Assembly (NCBI GenBank): GCA_900769545.1
Contig: CAAGGZ010000059.1
Coordinates: 1 to 19,232 of the forward strand
Reading direction: 5' to 3'
DNA from: Clostridia bacterium
Lineage (GTDB): Bacteria > Bacillota > Clostridia > Christensenellales > Borkfalkiaceae
Length of the DNA: 19,232 nucleotides
The position numbers were made by a program, and so were the translations under genes. Below the pieces are notes generated by a model. That model had not been told where the DNA came from and made no database searches. It saw nothing but the letters and a program-made list of their open reading frames with translations. Shown here one piece after another: positions 1 to 7,035 of the stretch (positions within the stretch are counted from its first letter, which is position 1; the number at the start of each line of letters is the position of its first letter).

Positions 1-1
1 C

Positions 2-1081
2 GGTATCATTACCCATAAACGTCCCGGTCAGGAAAATTATAAGGCAAACGTGAATTTCCCCAATCACAAAGCGGCAATCGAGTGCGTATTGGCTTTGCTT
101 ACCGATAAGGAAAAGGGCGTTATCGCAAGCGTAGAGGAAATCGCGGCTGTTGGGCACAGATTTGCGCACGGCGGCGAAAAGTTAAAGACGTCCTCCGTAC
201 TTGGCGATCAGGAATTGGAATACCTTGAAAGTATCGTAGGGCTCAACCCCTTGCACGGCCCTCCCGCAATCAGCGGTTTGAAGGCTTGTAAAGAAGTTAT
301 GCCCAATGCAAACCACGTCGGCGTATTTGATACTTCGTATTATTCGAGCATGAAGGAAGAGGCGTATATCTATCCCATTCCTTATGAGTTCTATGAAGAA
401 TACAAAATCAGACGTTACGGTTTCCACGGTACCTCTCACAGATACGTGGCAGGACAGGCGGCGAAACTTCTTGGCAACGACGACGCGAAAATCATCACTT
501 GCCACCTCGGTAACGGTTCTTCCATTACGGCAACGATGAACGGAAAAGCAGTAGATACCTCGATGGGTTTCACGCCGCAGGACGGTGTGCCTATGGGTAC
601 GCGCAGCGGCGCGCTGGATCCCACGGTCGTTACCTATCTGCAAAAGGTAAAGGGTTGGAGCGCAGAAGAAGTAGACAACGTGTTGAATAAATCTTCGGGC
701 TTGCTCGGTGTTTCCGGGATTTCCAGCGATTGCAGAGACATCTGCGAGGCGGCGGAAAGAGGAAATAAGCGCGCGCAGTTGACGCTCGATATACTCATTC
801 ATCATATTAAGAAGATTATCGGTTCGTATATTGCAGAAATGAACGGCGTGGACGCTATCGTATTCACGGCAGGTATCGGTGAAAACGATAAGATGATTCG
901 TGAAGAAGTATGTAAGAATATGAATTGGCTCGGTATTGAAATCGATAAGGACGTCAACAACTCGACGCCTCGCGGCGAGTTCGCAGACATTACCGCAAAG
1001 GGCGCTATGGTAAAAGTTTATGTTATTCCTACCAATGAGGAATATATGATTGCGCTCGACACCAAAAATTTGACAAAATAA
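2..1081 (+). CDS. ackA: Acetate kinase (5'-truncated)
   Basis: Acetate/propionate kinase of the ASKHA fold, making ATP plus acetate or propionate from the acyl-phosphate. The frame is open from base 2 and continues off the window, so the GTG at 50 is an internal valine; the residues before it (GITHKRPGQENYKAN) are not a natural N-terminus and the phosphate-binding N-terminal strand is missing. Family motifs present: GHRFAHGG, the segment ending RRYGFHGTSH, CHLGNGSS, GVPMGTRSG and FTAGIGEN. FDTSYY stands where FDTAFH is usual. It lies 29 bases upstream of the aldolase with no terminator between, so it is probably co-transcribed with the microcompartment genes. There it could convert the propionyl-phosphate released by PduL to propionate and ATP. 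No encapsulation-like helix is seen at its C-terminus (DTKNLTK), so it likely works in the cytosol. Family is certain; preference for propionate is inference. Confidence 0.95.
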   Translation, partial: GIITHKRPGQENYKANVNFPNHKAAIECVLALLTDKEKGVIASVEEIAAVGHRFAHGGEKLKTSSVLGDQELEYLESIVGLNPLHGPPAISGLKACKEVMPNANHVGVFDTSYYSSMKEEAYIYPIPYEFYEEYKIRRYGFHGTSHRYVAGQAAKLLGNDDAKIITCHLGNGSSITATMNGKAVDTSMGFTPQDGVPMGTRSGALDPTVVTYLQKVKGWSAEEVDNVLNKSSGLLGVSGISSDCRDICEAAERGNKRAQLTLDILIHHIKKIIGSYIAEMNGVDAIVFTAGIGENDKMIREEVCKNMNWLGIEIDKDVNNSTPRGEFADITAKGAMVKVYVIPTNEEYMIALDTKNLTK

Positions 1082-1110
1082 AAAAATAATATAAATATAG
1101 GAGAAAAATT

Positions 1111-1857
1111 ATGAAATCACCCTTTGAAATTAAGAAGGAAATTTGCGAAGTAGGGCTTAAGCTCTGGCAGAAAGGCTTTGTTGCTGCAAACGACGGTAAC
1201 ATCTCCGTTAAAATCAGCGATAACGAATTCTATTGCACCCCCACGGGTGTTTCCAAAGCTTCTTTGACCCCCGATATGATCATCAAGGTTGACAGAGACG
1301 GTAAAAAGCTTGAAGGTAAGCTTAATCCTTCCTCCGAAATCAAGATGCACATGAGAGTGTACAGAGAACGTCCTGACGTAATGGCAGTTGTGCACGCACA
1401 TCCTCCCGTTGCTACGGCTTTCACGGTTGCTGATATTGACCTTGATCAGTACGTTCTTCCCGAAGCAGTTTTGACAATCGGTGCAGTACCTACCTGTGAT
1501 TACGGTACGCCTTCCACGATGGAAATTCCCGATTCGCTTGATCCTTATCTTCAGGACCATGACGCATTCTTGCTTCGTAACCACGGCGCATTGACGGTTG
1601 GTTGCAACCTTACCAAAGCGTTCTTCGTAATGGAAGAAGTAGAATTTAACGCAGTTATCTGTAAGCACGCTATGGACCTTGGCGCAGTACACGAAATTTC
1701 CCGTGATCAGCTCGCTAAATTGATGGATTTGAGAAAGAAGATGAACCTTCCCGGCCGTCACCCTGGCATCGAATACGACGAAGAACCTTGCAACTGCGCA
1801 AATGCAGAGCTTGTTGAAGCGATTACTAAGAAGGTTCTTGCAGCGCTCGGTAAATAA
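1111..1857 (+). CDS. fucA: Class II aldolase, L-fuculose/L-rhamnulose-phosphate type, with C-terminal encapsulation helix
   Basis: Zinc-dependent aldolase that should cleave fuculose-1-phosphate (or rhamnulose-1-phosphate) into DHAP and L-lactaldehyde, the feedstock of this microcompartment. Expected metal and catalytic residues: Glu76 in SSEIKMH, His95 and His97 in HAHPP, His158 in NHGA, each offset by three from E. coli FucA (E73, H92, H94, H155). At 248 residues it is over 30 longer than FucA. The extra C-terminus is a linker with Cys227/Cys229 followed by the amphipathic helix NAELVEAITKKVLAALGK, which resembles the N-terminal helices of the ALDH, ADH and PduL here and is probably an encapsulation peptide. 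Start ATG has TAGGAG upstream. An intergenic repeat begins right after the stop. Fuculose versus rhamnulose specificity cannot be read from sequence; no isomerase or kinase is in the window. Confidence 0.9.
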   Translation: MKSPFEIKKEICEVGLKLWQKGFVAANDGNISVKISDNEFYCTPTGVSKASLTPDMIIKVDRDGKKLEGKLNPSSEIKMHMRVYRERPDVMAVVHAHPPVATAFTVADIDLDQYVLPEAVLTIGAVPTCDYGTPSTMEIPDSLDPYLQDHDAFLLRNHGALTVGCNLTKAFFVMEEVEFNAVICKHAMDLGAVHEISRDQLAKLMDLRKKMNLPGRHPGIEYDEEPCNCANAELVEAITKKVLAALGK

Positions 1858-1980
1858 TTAAAACGCATATATGCGTCGCAATACAGCGTCGTGACTGCGC
1901 GCCTCTCGCTCGTGTACGGCTAGTACACTCCTGTCGAGGTGCTCATCACTTCTTGTCTTGCTCGCATCTCTGCGTTTTAA
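1858..1980. repeat. Intergenic structured repeat, copy 1 (long form)
   Basis: Immediately follows the aldolase stop. Outer stem of 10 exact pairs: TTAAAACGCA (1858-1867) with TGCGTTTTAA (1971-1980). A TAT/CTC 3x3 internal loop follows, then ATGCG (1871-1875) with CGCAT. Inside is a second arm: GCGCCTC (1899-1905) with GAGGTGC (1936-1942, one G-U), capped by GTGTAC (1912-1917), loop GGCTA, GTACAC (1923-1928). Copy 2 at 11853-11972 has the same layout with compensated stem changes. Confidence 0.8.
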
Positions 1981-1992
1981 CAGAGTGTTAAT

Positions 1993-2011
1993 ATGCGTGT
2001 ACAACACGCAT
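1993..2011. promoter_or_regulatory. Perfect 8-bp hairpin upstream of the ALDH gene
   Basis: ATGCGTGT (1993-2000), loop ACA, ACACGCAT (2004-2011). It sits between repeat copy 1 and the AAGGAG ribosome site of the aldehyde dehydrogenase and has no T-tract after it, so a terminator is unlikely. An mRNA-stability or processing role is possible. Confidence 0.5.
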
Positions 2012-2042
2012 AGCGTATGAAAGAAATTAAGGAGAACAAACA

Positions 2043-3500
2043 ATGGCTATAAATTGGACAGACGCCCAGATTGAGGAAGTGGTTGCTGCGGTAATCAAGA
2101 ACCTCAACGGCGGCGCTCCCGTTGCCAAGAGCGGTTGGGATTCCACCCAGTATAACGGTCGTAGACTTGTCGGCGTATATGCGGACATGAACGACGCCAT
2201 CGAGGCGGCTACGGCAGGATACAAGGCAGTCCGCGCCATGACTTTGGAAGAACGGGAAAAAGTGATTTCTGCAATCAGAGATCTTTGCCGTAAGGAAGCG
2301 CCTATCATGGCGAATCTCGGCGTTGCAGAAACCAAAATGGGTAGAGTCTCCCACAAAACGGCGAAGCATATTCTCGTTGCGGACAAGACTCCCGGTACGG
2401 CAGATATTATCTCGCACGCAAAGACGGGCGACCACGGTTTGACGTTGACGGAAATGGCTCCGTTTGGCGTGGTAGGTAGTATCACCCCCAGTACCAACCC
2501 TTCGGAAACGGTAATTTGTAACAGTATCGGTATGATCGCCGCAGGGAACGGTGTTGTATTCAACCCTCACCCCAACGCAATCGCAACTTCTAACTATGCA
2601 GTAGACCTTGTCAACCGCGCGAGCGCGATGGTGGGCGGCCCTCAGGTATTGGTTGCTTCGGTTGTAAAACCTACGTTGGATACGGCGCAGATTATGTACA
2701 GGCACCCCAACATTCGCTTGCTCGTATGTACGGGCGGTCCCGGGGTTGTAAGATCGGTACTTTCCAGCGGTAAGAAGGCTATCGGCGCAGGCGCAGGTAA
2801 CCCTCCCGTAATCGTAGACGATACGGCTGATATTAAGAAAGCAGGTAAGGACATCATCGACGGGTGTTCGTTCGATAACAACTTGCCTTGTATCGCAGAA
2901 AAAGAAGTATTCGCATTCAGAAATATTGCGGATGAACTCATTTCCGAAATGCTCAAAAACGGAGCATATAAAATCACGGCAGAGCAGGCAAGCAAGCTTG
3001 CAGACATTGTTTTGGTAGACGTTAAAAATCCCAAGACAGGTATTGTGAAAAAGACCGTCAGCCGTGACTGCGTAGGTCGTGACGCGGCTGTATTGCTCGC
3101 AAAAATCGGCGTGAAAGTGGGTTCGGATATTCGTTGTATTATCTGTGAAACGGACTTCAATCATCCTTTCGTTCAGGAAGAATTGATGATGCCTATTTTG
3201 CCTATTGTCCGCGTAGACAATATCGACCAAGCAATCGATTTGGCGGTAAAGGCAGAGCACGGCAACCGTCATACGGCGCATATGCACTCCAAGAACATCG
3301 ACCATTTGACTCGTTTTGCAAAGGCAGTGGAAACGACGATTTTCGTCAAGAACGCGCCTTCGTATGCAGGTATTGGTTTCGGTGGGGAAGGGCATACGAC
3401 GTTCACCATCGCAGGGCCTACGGGCGAGGGCTTGACCAGCGCGCGTAGCTTTACGAGATTCCGTCGTTGCGTAATGACCGACTATTTTAGAATTATATAA
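2043..3500 (+). CDS. pduP: CoA-acylating propionaldehyde dehydrogenase (PduP-like)
   Basis: Oxidises propionaldehyde with NAD+ and CoA to propionyl-CoA and NADH inside the microcompartment. Aldehyde dehydrogenase fold of the PduP/EutE acylating group: catalytic Cys283 in NNLPCIAEKEVF, preceded by the GAGAGNPPVIVDD segment, and a cofactor-region ITPSTNPSETV segment near residues 147-157. At 485 residues it is about 20 longer than Salmonella PduP. Residues 3-21 (INWTDAQIEEVVAAVIKNL) form an amphipathic helix followed by a Gly/Ala/Pro linker, the usual layout of an N-terminal encapsulation peptide. Start ATG at 2043 follows AAGGAG. The ADH gene starts 12 bases after its stop, so NADH made here is likely recycled by its neighbour. 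Propionaldehyde rather than acetaldehyde is inferred from the diol dehydratase and aldolase in the same operon. Confidence 0.93.
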   Translation: MAINWTDAQIEEVVAAVIKNLNGGAPVAKSGWDSTQYNGRRLVGVYADMNDAIEAATAGYKAVRAMTLEEREKVISAIRDLCRKEAPIMANLGVAETKMGRVSHKTAKHILVADKTPGTADIISHAKTGDHGLTLTEMAPFGVVGSITPSTNPSETVICNSIGMIAAGNGVVFNPHPNAIATSNYAVDLVNRASAMVGGPQVLVASVVKPTLDTAQIMYRHPNIRLLVCTGGPGVVRSVLSSGKKAIGAGAGNPPVIVDDTADIKKAGKDIIDGCSFDNNLPCIAEKEVFAFRNIADELISEMLKNGAYKITAEQASKLADIVLVDVKNPKTGIVKKTVSRDCVGRDAAVLLAKIGVKVGSDIRCIICETDFNHPFVQEELMMPILPIVRVDNIDQAIDLAVKAEHGNRHTAHMHSKNIDHLTRFAKAVETTIFVKNAPSYAGIGFGGEGHTTFTIAGPTGEGLTSARSFTRFRRCVMTDYFRII

Positions 3501-3512
3501 GGAGAAAATAAA

Positions 3513-4715
3513 ATGGATATTACTTCTTCTCAGGTAGAAAGCATTGTCCGTAAAATTCTCGGGGAAATGGGCGGCGCGTCCAAACCGACGTGCAACGGCG
3601 CTATCCCTAAGACGGCAAAAGTAGCAATGCTCACTGCGCAGAAAAAAATCGAAGTAAAAGAATTTCCCATTCCTGCATTGACGGATGACGACATTCTCGT
3701 TAAAGTAGAAGGTTGCGGCGTTTGCGGTACGGACGTTCACGAATGGAAAGCCGATCCCTTCGGCATCATTCCCGTAACGCTCGGCCATGAAGGTACTGGT
3801 GAAATCGTTTATCTTGGTAAAAACATCAAAGCGGATACTTCCGGTAAGCCTATCAAAGTGGGCGATAAGCTGGTTACTAGCGTTATCAGCTGCGGCGAAT
3901 GTCACGTTTGCCGTAATCATCCCGCAAACACCAACCTTTGCGATAAGCAGGGCGTGTTCGGTTTGATTCCCCACAGCGACGCAAATCCTTTCACGGGTTG
4001 GTTTGCTGAATACTTGCTCATCCGCGGTAAAGGCTCTACGTATTTCGTAGTAAACGACTTGGATCTTAAAGAAAGAATGATTCTCGAGCTTGCTTGCGTA
4101 TGCGTACACGCTTTGAAGAGAGCGCAAACGACCGGACTTATGAACTTTAATACGAAAGTTCTTATTCAGGGTCTCGGCCCCGTAGGTTTGGTTATGATTA
4201 GCGTACTCCGCGCGGCAGGTATCAACCATATCATCGCAATCGACGGTACGCCGATGCGTTTGGAAATGGCAAGAAAGCTCGGTGCGAAGACGGTTATCAA
4301 CTTCAAAGAAGTACCGACGCTCGAGGAAAGAGTAAAACTCGTTAAGAAAGTAGCAAACGGCGTTGGCGCAGACTTCGCGTTCCAGTGTACGGGCGCTCCT
4401 GCGGCGGCAAAAGATATTTACGAATATATCCGTCGTGGCGGCGGGCTCTGCGAAATGGGCTTCTTCGTAAACAACGGCGAATACAACGTAAATCCTCACT
4501 TTGCAATGTGTAATAAGGAAATCAACCTCGTTGGTTCTTGGGATTATTCGGCAGACGATTATCCTACGACGATGGCATTCCTTCGCCAGGCTCGCGAAAT
4601 GAATATTCCTATTAAGGATCTCATCACGCACGAATTCCCTCTCAATCAGCTCAACGAAGCAATGGAAGTGAACGTTGCGCAGAAGGGTATTAAGATTTGC
4701 TTTGTAAACAAGTAA
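3513..4715 (+). CDS. Zinc-dependent medium-chain alcohol dehydrogenase with encapsulation helix
   Basis: NADH-dependent reductase, probably propionaldehyde to 1-propanol and/or lactaldehyde to 1,2-propanediol, regenerating NAD+ inside the shell. Residues 1-20 (MDITSSQVESIVRKILGEMG) are an encapsulation-type helix, then a linker to about residue 34 and an MDR core. Catalytic zinc residues Cys71 (VCGTDVHEW) and His92-Glu93 (GHEGTGE); structural zinc cysteines 127, 130, 133 and 143, the last gap being nine residues where seven is common. Rossmann motif GLGPVG at 220-225. This is not the iron-type PduQ of enteric bacteria but a functional replacement. Strong AAGGAG before the ATG. Its stop codon TAA forms the first bases of the short intergenic repeat (4713-4747). 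Substrate is inference. Confidence 0.9.
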   Translation: MDITSSQVESIVRKILGEMGGASKPTCNGAIPKTAKVAMLTAQKKIEVKEFPIPALTDDDILVKVEGCGVCGTDVHEWKADPFGIIPVTLGHEGTGEIVYLGKNIKADTSGKPIKVGDKLVTSVISCGECHVCRNHPANTNLCDKQGVFGLIPHSDANPFTGWFAEYLLIRGKGSTYFVVNDLDLKERMILELACVCVHALKRAQTTGLMNFNTKVLIQGLGPVGLVMISVLRAAGINHIIAIDGTPMRLEMARKLGAKTVINFKEVPTLEERVKLVKKVANGVGADFAFQCTGAPAAAKDIYEYIRRGGGLCEMGFFVNNGEYNVNPHFAMCNKEINLVGSWDYSADDYPTTMAFLRQAREMNIPIKDLITHEFPLNQLNEAMEVNVAQKGIKICFVNK

Positions 4716-4747
4716 AATGCGTATATGCGACGCATTTCCGCATTTTA
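4713..4747. repeat. Intergenic structured repeat, minimal copy
   Basis: Overlaps the ADH stop codon. TAAAATGCG (4713-4721) pairs exactly with CGCATTTTA (4739-4747); inside are a TAT/TTC 3x3 internal loop and an ATGC-GAC-GCAT tip. It keeps the outer stem and internal loop of the long copies but has lost the central arm. The 3' arm ends in TTTT, so weak termination or attenuation is conceivable. Confidence 0.7.
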
Positions 4748-4778
4748 TAGAAGCGAAAATACACTATGAGGTAAAAAT

Positions 4779-5096
4779 ATGGCACTTGGCATGATAGAAG
4801 TATTCGGTTTTGCAACCTCCATTGTGGTCGCAGACGCCATGGCGAAAGCCGCTGACGTAAAGGTCGTGGCAATCGACAAAAACAAGCCCGCAGCAGGGGA
4901 TTCTGCTCGCGTGCCTTTGGTAATGGCGATTAAGGTGGAAGGCAGCGCGGCGGCAGTCGAAGCGGCTGTTGAGGCAGGGAAAGCCGAAGCAGAAAAAAGA
5001 GAATTGTACATTACCCACAAGGTAATTGCAAGACAGAGCGAGGAAATCGAATGGTTTGCCCATTTGAGCGCGCTCGGCAAAGATAAGCTGAGATAA
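4779..5096 (+). CDS. BMC-H shell hexamer protein with extended pore-side loop
   Basis: Bacterial microcompartment shell protein, single Pfam00936-type BMC domain, 105 residues. It opens with MALGMIEVFGFATSIVVADAMAKAADV, the classic first strand and helix, and has the second-half AAVEAAVEAG helix. Compared with the PduA-like copies downstream, the segment where the pore loop lies is enlarged (about residues 34-46, DKNKPAAGDSARVP) and lacks the KIGSG pore motif. The C-terminus (WFAHLSALGKDKLR) also differs from the RPHADVEKLLP tail. So this hexamer probably has a differently sized or gated pore, or a structural role. The start follows GAGG at a normal distance. It is the first of four BMC-H genes in tandem. 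Confidence 0.9.
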   Translation: MALGMIEVFGFATSIVVADAMAKAADVKVVAIDKNKPAAGDSARVPLVMAIKVEGSAAAVEAAVEAGKAEAEKRELYITHKVIARQSEEIEWFAHLSALGKDKLR

Positions 5097-5154
5097 GCTC
5101 AGTCCTAAAAATCAAAAAAAATAAAAAAATATAATTTTAAGGAGATTAAAAACA

Positions 5155-5430
5155 ATGTTGGAAGCATTAGGTATGGTAGAAACGAGAGGTCTCGTAGCAG
5201 CAATCGAAGCAGCAGATGCTATGGTAAAGGCAGCAAACGTAGTTCTTATCGGCAGCGAAAAGATCGGTAGCGGTTTGGTAAGCGTTATGGTTCGTGGCGA
5301 CGTAGGCGCAGTTAAGGCAGCAGTTGAAGCTGGTACTGCAGCAGCTACCGCTCTTGGCGAAGTTATTGCAACGCACGTAATTCCTCGTCCCCACGCAGAC
5401 GTTGAAAAACTTCTTCCCTCTATTAAATAA
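5155..5430 (+). CDS. pduA: PduA-like BMC-H shell protein, copy 1
   Basis: Shell hexamer of 91 residues. The pore segment SEKIGSGLVSVMVRGDVGAV and the tail VIPRPHADVEKLLP match PduA closely, so a small polar pore admitting 1,2-propanediol is likely. It differs from the copy at 5915-6187 by an extra Leu at position 2, Val/Ile at 29 and Thr/Cys at 61 (numbering of this copy). The leader (5104-5140) is A-rich, with AAGGAG before the ATG, which often goes with high translation. A degenerate long repeat copy follows the stop. The family call is secure; pore selectivity is inferred from PduA. Confidence 0.95.
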   Translation: MLEALGMVETRGLVAAIEAADAMVKAANVVLIGSEKIGSGLVSVMVRGDVGAVKAAVEAGTAAATALGEVIATHVIPRPHADVEKLLPSIK

Positions 5431-5534
5431 TTAGCAAGCGCGTATATGCGTTGTAAAACATCGTTAGGCTTGCGTTTTTCCTTAGTATGAGGAAATCCGC
5501 GCCTGCCTTGTTTTGCTTGTATCTCCGCATTTAA
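5431..5534. repeat. Intergenic structured repeat, degenerate long copy
   Basis: Follows the first PduA-like gene. It keeps the shared GCG-TAT-ATGCG entry (5440-5450) and the TATCTCCGCATTTAA exit (5520-5534) of the family, but the outer stem is mostly lost. Inside, TTTCCT, loop TAGTATG, AGGAAA (about 5477-5495) takes the place of the GTGTAC/GTACAC arm, again with TAGTA near the loop. Boundaries are approximate. Confidence 0.5.
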
Positions 5535-5565
5535 ACGGAGACATAACTATGGAAGGAGAAAAACA

Positions 5566-5838
5566 ATGAAAGCAATAGCGTTACTCGAAGTGCAAGCTAT
5601 GGTAGCCGCAATCGCTGGGCTTGACGCTATGGTAAAAGCAGCCGACGTAAAACTGATACACGTGGAAAAACGCCTTGGCGGCAGACTAGTAACGGTTGTC
5701 GTAGAAGGGGAAGTTTCCGCTGTACAGGCAGCGCTCGCGGCAGGTGCCGCAGCGGCAGAACAGGTCGGCAACGTGAAGGTGTGCGAAGTAATCGCTCGCC
5801 CTCATCCCGACGTTATGCGGTTTTTAACAACGGGTTAA
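5566..5838 (+). CDS. BMC-H shell hexamer protein with KRLGGR pore segment
   Basis: Ninety-residue single BMC-domain shell protein between the two PduA-like copies. MKAIALLEVQAMVAAIAGLDAMVKAADV is the usual N-terminal half and VIARPHPDVMRFL the usual C-terminal strand and helix. The pore-side segment is EKRLGGRLVTVVVEGEVSAV instead of EKIGSGLVSVMVRGDVGAV, so an arginine lies near the pore and its charge should differ from that of the neighbouring PduA-like hexamers. The start has AAGGAG seven bases upstream. Operon position shows it belongs to the same shell. Which substrate it would pass is unknown. Confidence 0.92.
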   Translation: MKAIALLEVQAMVAAIAGLDAMVKAADVKLIHVEKRLGGRLVTVVVEGEVSAVQAALAAGAAAAEQVGNVKVCEVIARPHPDVMRFLTTG

Positions 5839-5847
5839 ACAACAAAA

Positions 5848-5862
5848 GCTCTTAAAAAGAGC
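5848..5862. promoter_or_regulatory. Small hairpin between BMC-H genes
   Basis: GCTCTT, loop AAA, AAGAGC, ten bases after the stop of the 5566 gene. On the + strand an A-rich run follows, not a T-run, so it is not a + strand terminator. It may protect the 3' end of a processed transcript; function unknown. Confidence 0.35.
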
Positions 5863-5914
5863 GAAACAAAAAAAATAAAAAATTAAAAAATAAAAATCTT
5901 AGGAGGATTTTACA

Positions 5915-6187
5915 ATGGAAGCATTAGGCATGGTAGAAACGAGAGGTCTCGTAGCAGCAATCGAAGCAGCAGATGCTATGGTAAAGGCAGCAAACGTTAT
6001 TTTGATCGGCAGCGAAAAGATCGGTAGCGGTTTGGTAAGCGTTATGGTTCGTGGTGACGTAGGCGCAGTTAAGGCAGCAGTTGAAGCTGGTTGCGCAGCA
6101 GCTACGGCTCTTGGCGAAGTTATCGCAACGCACGTAATCCCCAGACCTCACGCAGACGTTGAAAAGCTTCTTCCCAGCATTAAATAA
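5915..6187 (+). CDS. pduA: PduA-like BMC-H shell protein, copy 2
   Basis: Ninety-residue shell hexamer almost identical to the gene at 5155-5430: same KIGSG pore and RPHADVEKLLPSIK tail, with Ile at 28 and Cys at 60 in this copy. By eye about 20 of 270 bases differ, mostly synonymous and mostly in the second half, so it is a tandem duplicate separated by another BMC-H gene. The A-rich leader plus AGGAGG is also similar to that of copy 1. Likely purpose is dosage of the major facet protein. Cys60 in place of Thr lies in the second helix region, not the pore. Confidence 0.95.
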   Translation: MEALGMVETRGLVAAIEAADAMVKAANVILIGSEKIGSGLVSVMVRGDVGAVKAAVEAGCAAATALGEVIATHVIPRPHADVEKLLPSIK

Positions 6188-6210
6188 GTTATTATTTAAA
6201 AGCATGGAAA

Positions 6211-6252
6211 TCCGCGTCGCCCGTTTCGGGCGACCGAGAGGAGCGGCGCGGA
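6211..6252. promoter_or_regulatory. Two-tier stem-loop in the pduL leader
   Basis: Perfect 8-bp hairpin GTCGCCCG-TTT-CGGGCGAC (6216-6234), enclosed by TCCGCG (6211-6216) and CGCGGA (6247-6252), which share one base with it. GTTTTTC follows at 6254-6260. It could be a weak intrinsic terminator or an RNA-processing structure between the shell genes and pduL. Confidence 0.45.
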
Positions 6253-6263
6253 AGTTTTTCAAC

Positions 6264-6347
6264 ACGCAAAAAATTGCGTAAAATAACAATAAAAGACCGT
6301 AAAATGACAGATTTTAGACCTGCCATATCCTTTTTGTTACGGTTTTT
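6264..6347 (+). promoter_or_regulatory. Possible alternative-fold leader with terminator-like arm before pduL
   Basis: ACGCAA-AAAA-TTGCGT (6264-6279) is one hairpin. ACCGTAA (6296-6302) can pair with TTACGGT (6337-6343), which runs into TTTT. A competing hairpin TAAAAT-GACAG-ATTTTA (6300-6316) uses the left arm of that stem, so the two folds exclude each other, as in attenuators. This is only a reading of base pairing by eye; AT-rich DNA gives chance pairs. Confidence 0.3.
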
Positions 6348-6368
6348 GGAACTATGGAGAGAGTGATT

Positions 6369-7031
6369 ATGGAATTTACAAGCGCGCAGATCGCGGAAAT
6401 GGTTAAAAAAGTTTTGGCAGATATGGGTGGAAGCTCCGCTTCCGCAGGCTTGGCTGCAAACGAAGTTCCCGTAGGCGTATCCAACAGACACATTCATTTA
6501 ACGCAGGCAGACGTAGAGACGTTGTTCGGCGCAGGCTATCAGTTGACGCCGATGAAGGATCTTTCTCAGCCCGGTCAATACGCATGCAAGGAAACGTTGA
6601 CGCTCATTGGCCCTGCAATGCGTCCCATCGAAGGGGTGAGAGTGCTCGGGCCGGTTAGAAAGAGCTCGCAGGTGGAAATTTCCGCAACGGATTCCTACGT
6701 ATTAAAGGTAAAGCCTCCCGTAAGAGAATCGGGGAATATTGCAGGCTCCGCAGGTGTAACCATCGTTGGCCCTAAGGGAATCGTACAACTCAAAGAAGGC
6801 TGTATTATTGCGAACCGCCACATTCATATGTCGCCCGAAGACGGTAAAAATTTCGGCGTAAAAGACGGTGAAACGGTAACGGTAGACGTAGAAGGCAAGC
6901 GCCGCACGCGTTGGTATGACGTGCAGGTACGCGTACATCCCGATTTCCGTTTGGAAATGCATATTGATACGGACGATGCGAATGCAGCAGGCATTGGCAA
7001 CGGCTTTAAAGTAAAGGTCGTTAAGGAGTAA
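6369..7031 (+). CDS. pduL: Phosphate propanoyltransferase PduL
   Basis: Converts propionyl-CoA and phosphate to propionyl-phosphate and CoA, recycling CoA inside the compartment. I choose ATG 6369 rather than 6354: it has GGAGAG at a good distance, and the protein then begins with the encapsulation helix MEFTSAQIAEMVKKVLADMG and a Ser/Ala/Gly linker. Two PTAC-type halves follow: SNRHIHL (His41, His43) and ANRHIHM (His151, His153), with His198 in EMHID; these are the expected zinc ligands. The conserved PVRKSSQ segment, probably phosphate-binding, is near 96-102. At 220 residues it has normal length. The vertex-protein gene starts five bases after its stop. Confidence 0.95.
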   Translation: MEFTSAQIAEMVKKVLADMGGSSASAGLAANEVPVGVSNRHIHLTQADVETLFGAGYQLTPMKDLSQPGQYACKETLTLIGPAMRPIEGVRVLGPVRKSSQVEISATDSYVLKVKPPVRESGNIAGSAGVTIVGPKGIVQLKEGCIIANRHIHMSPEDGKNFGVKDGETVTVDVEGKRRTRWYDVQVRVHPDFRLEMHIDTDDANAAGIGNGFKVKVVKE

Positions 7032-7035
7032 CAAA

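Noticed and set aside
1867..1980. Long repeat copies as simple intrinsic terminators.
   Set aside because: Their stems enclose about 100 bases, only four T follow within the paired arm, and essential downstream pathway genes lack clear promoters of their own, so full termination there is unlikely. Partial attenuation remains possible.
1977..4631. An 884-residue open frame on the minus strand opposite the ALDH and ADH genes.
   Set aside because: It is a mirror of the coding frames, caused by their codon use leaving few reverse stops. The product is Cys/Arg/His-rich with no recognisable domain and no ribosome site.
1858..5534. The repeats near 1858, 4713 and 5431 as a CRISPR array.
   Set aside because: Copies are far apart, separated by genes, unequal in length and hairpin-forming, with no regular spacers or cas genes.
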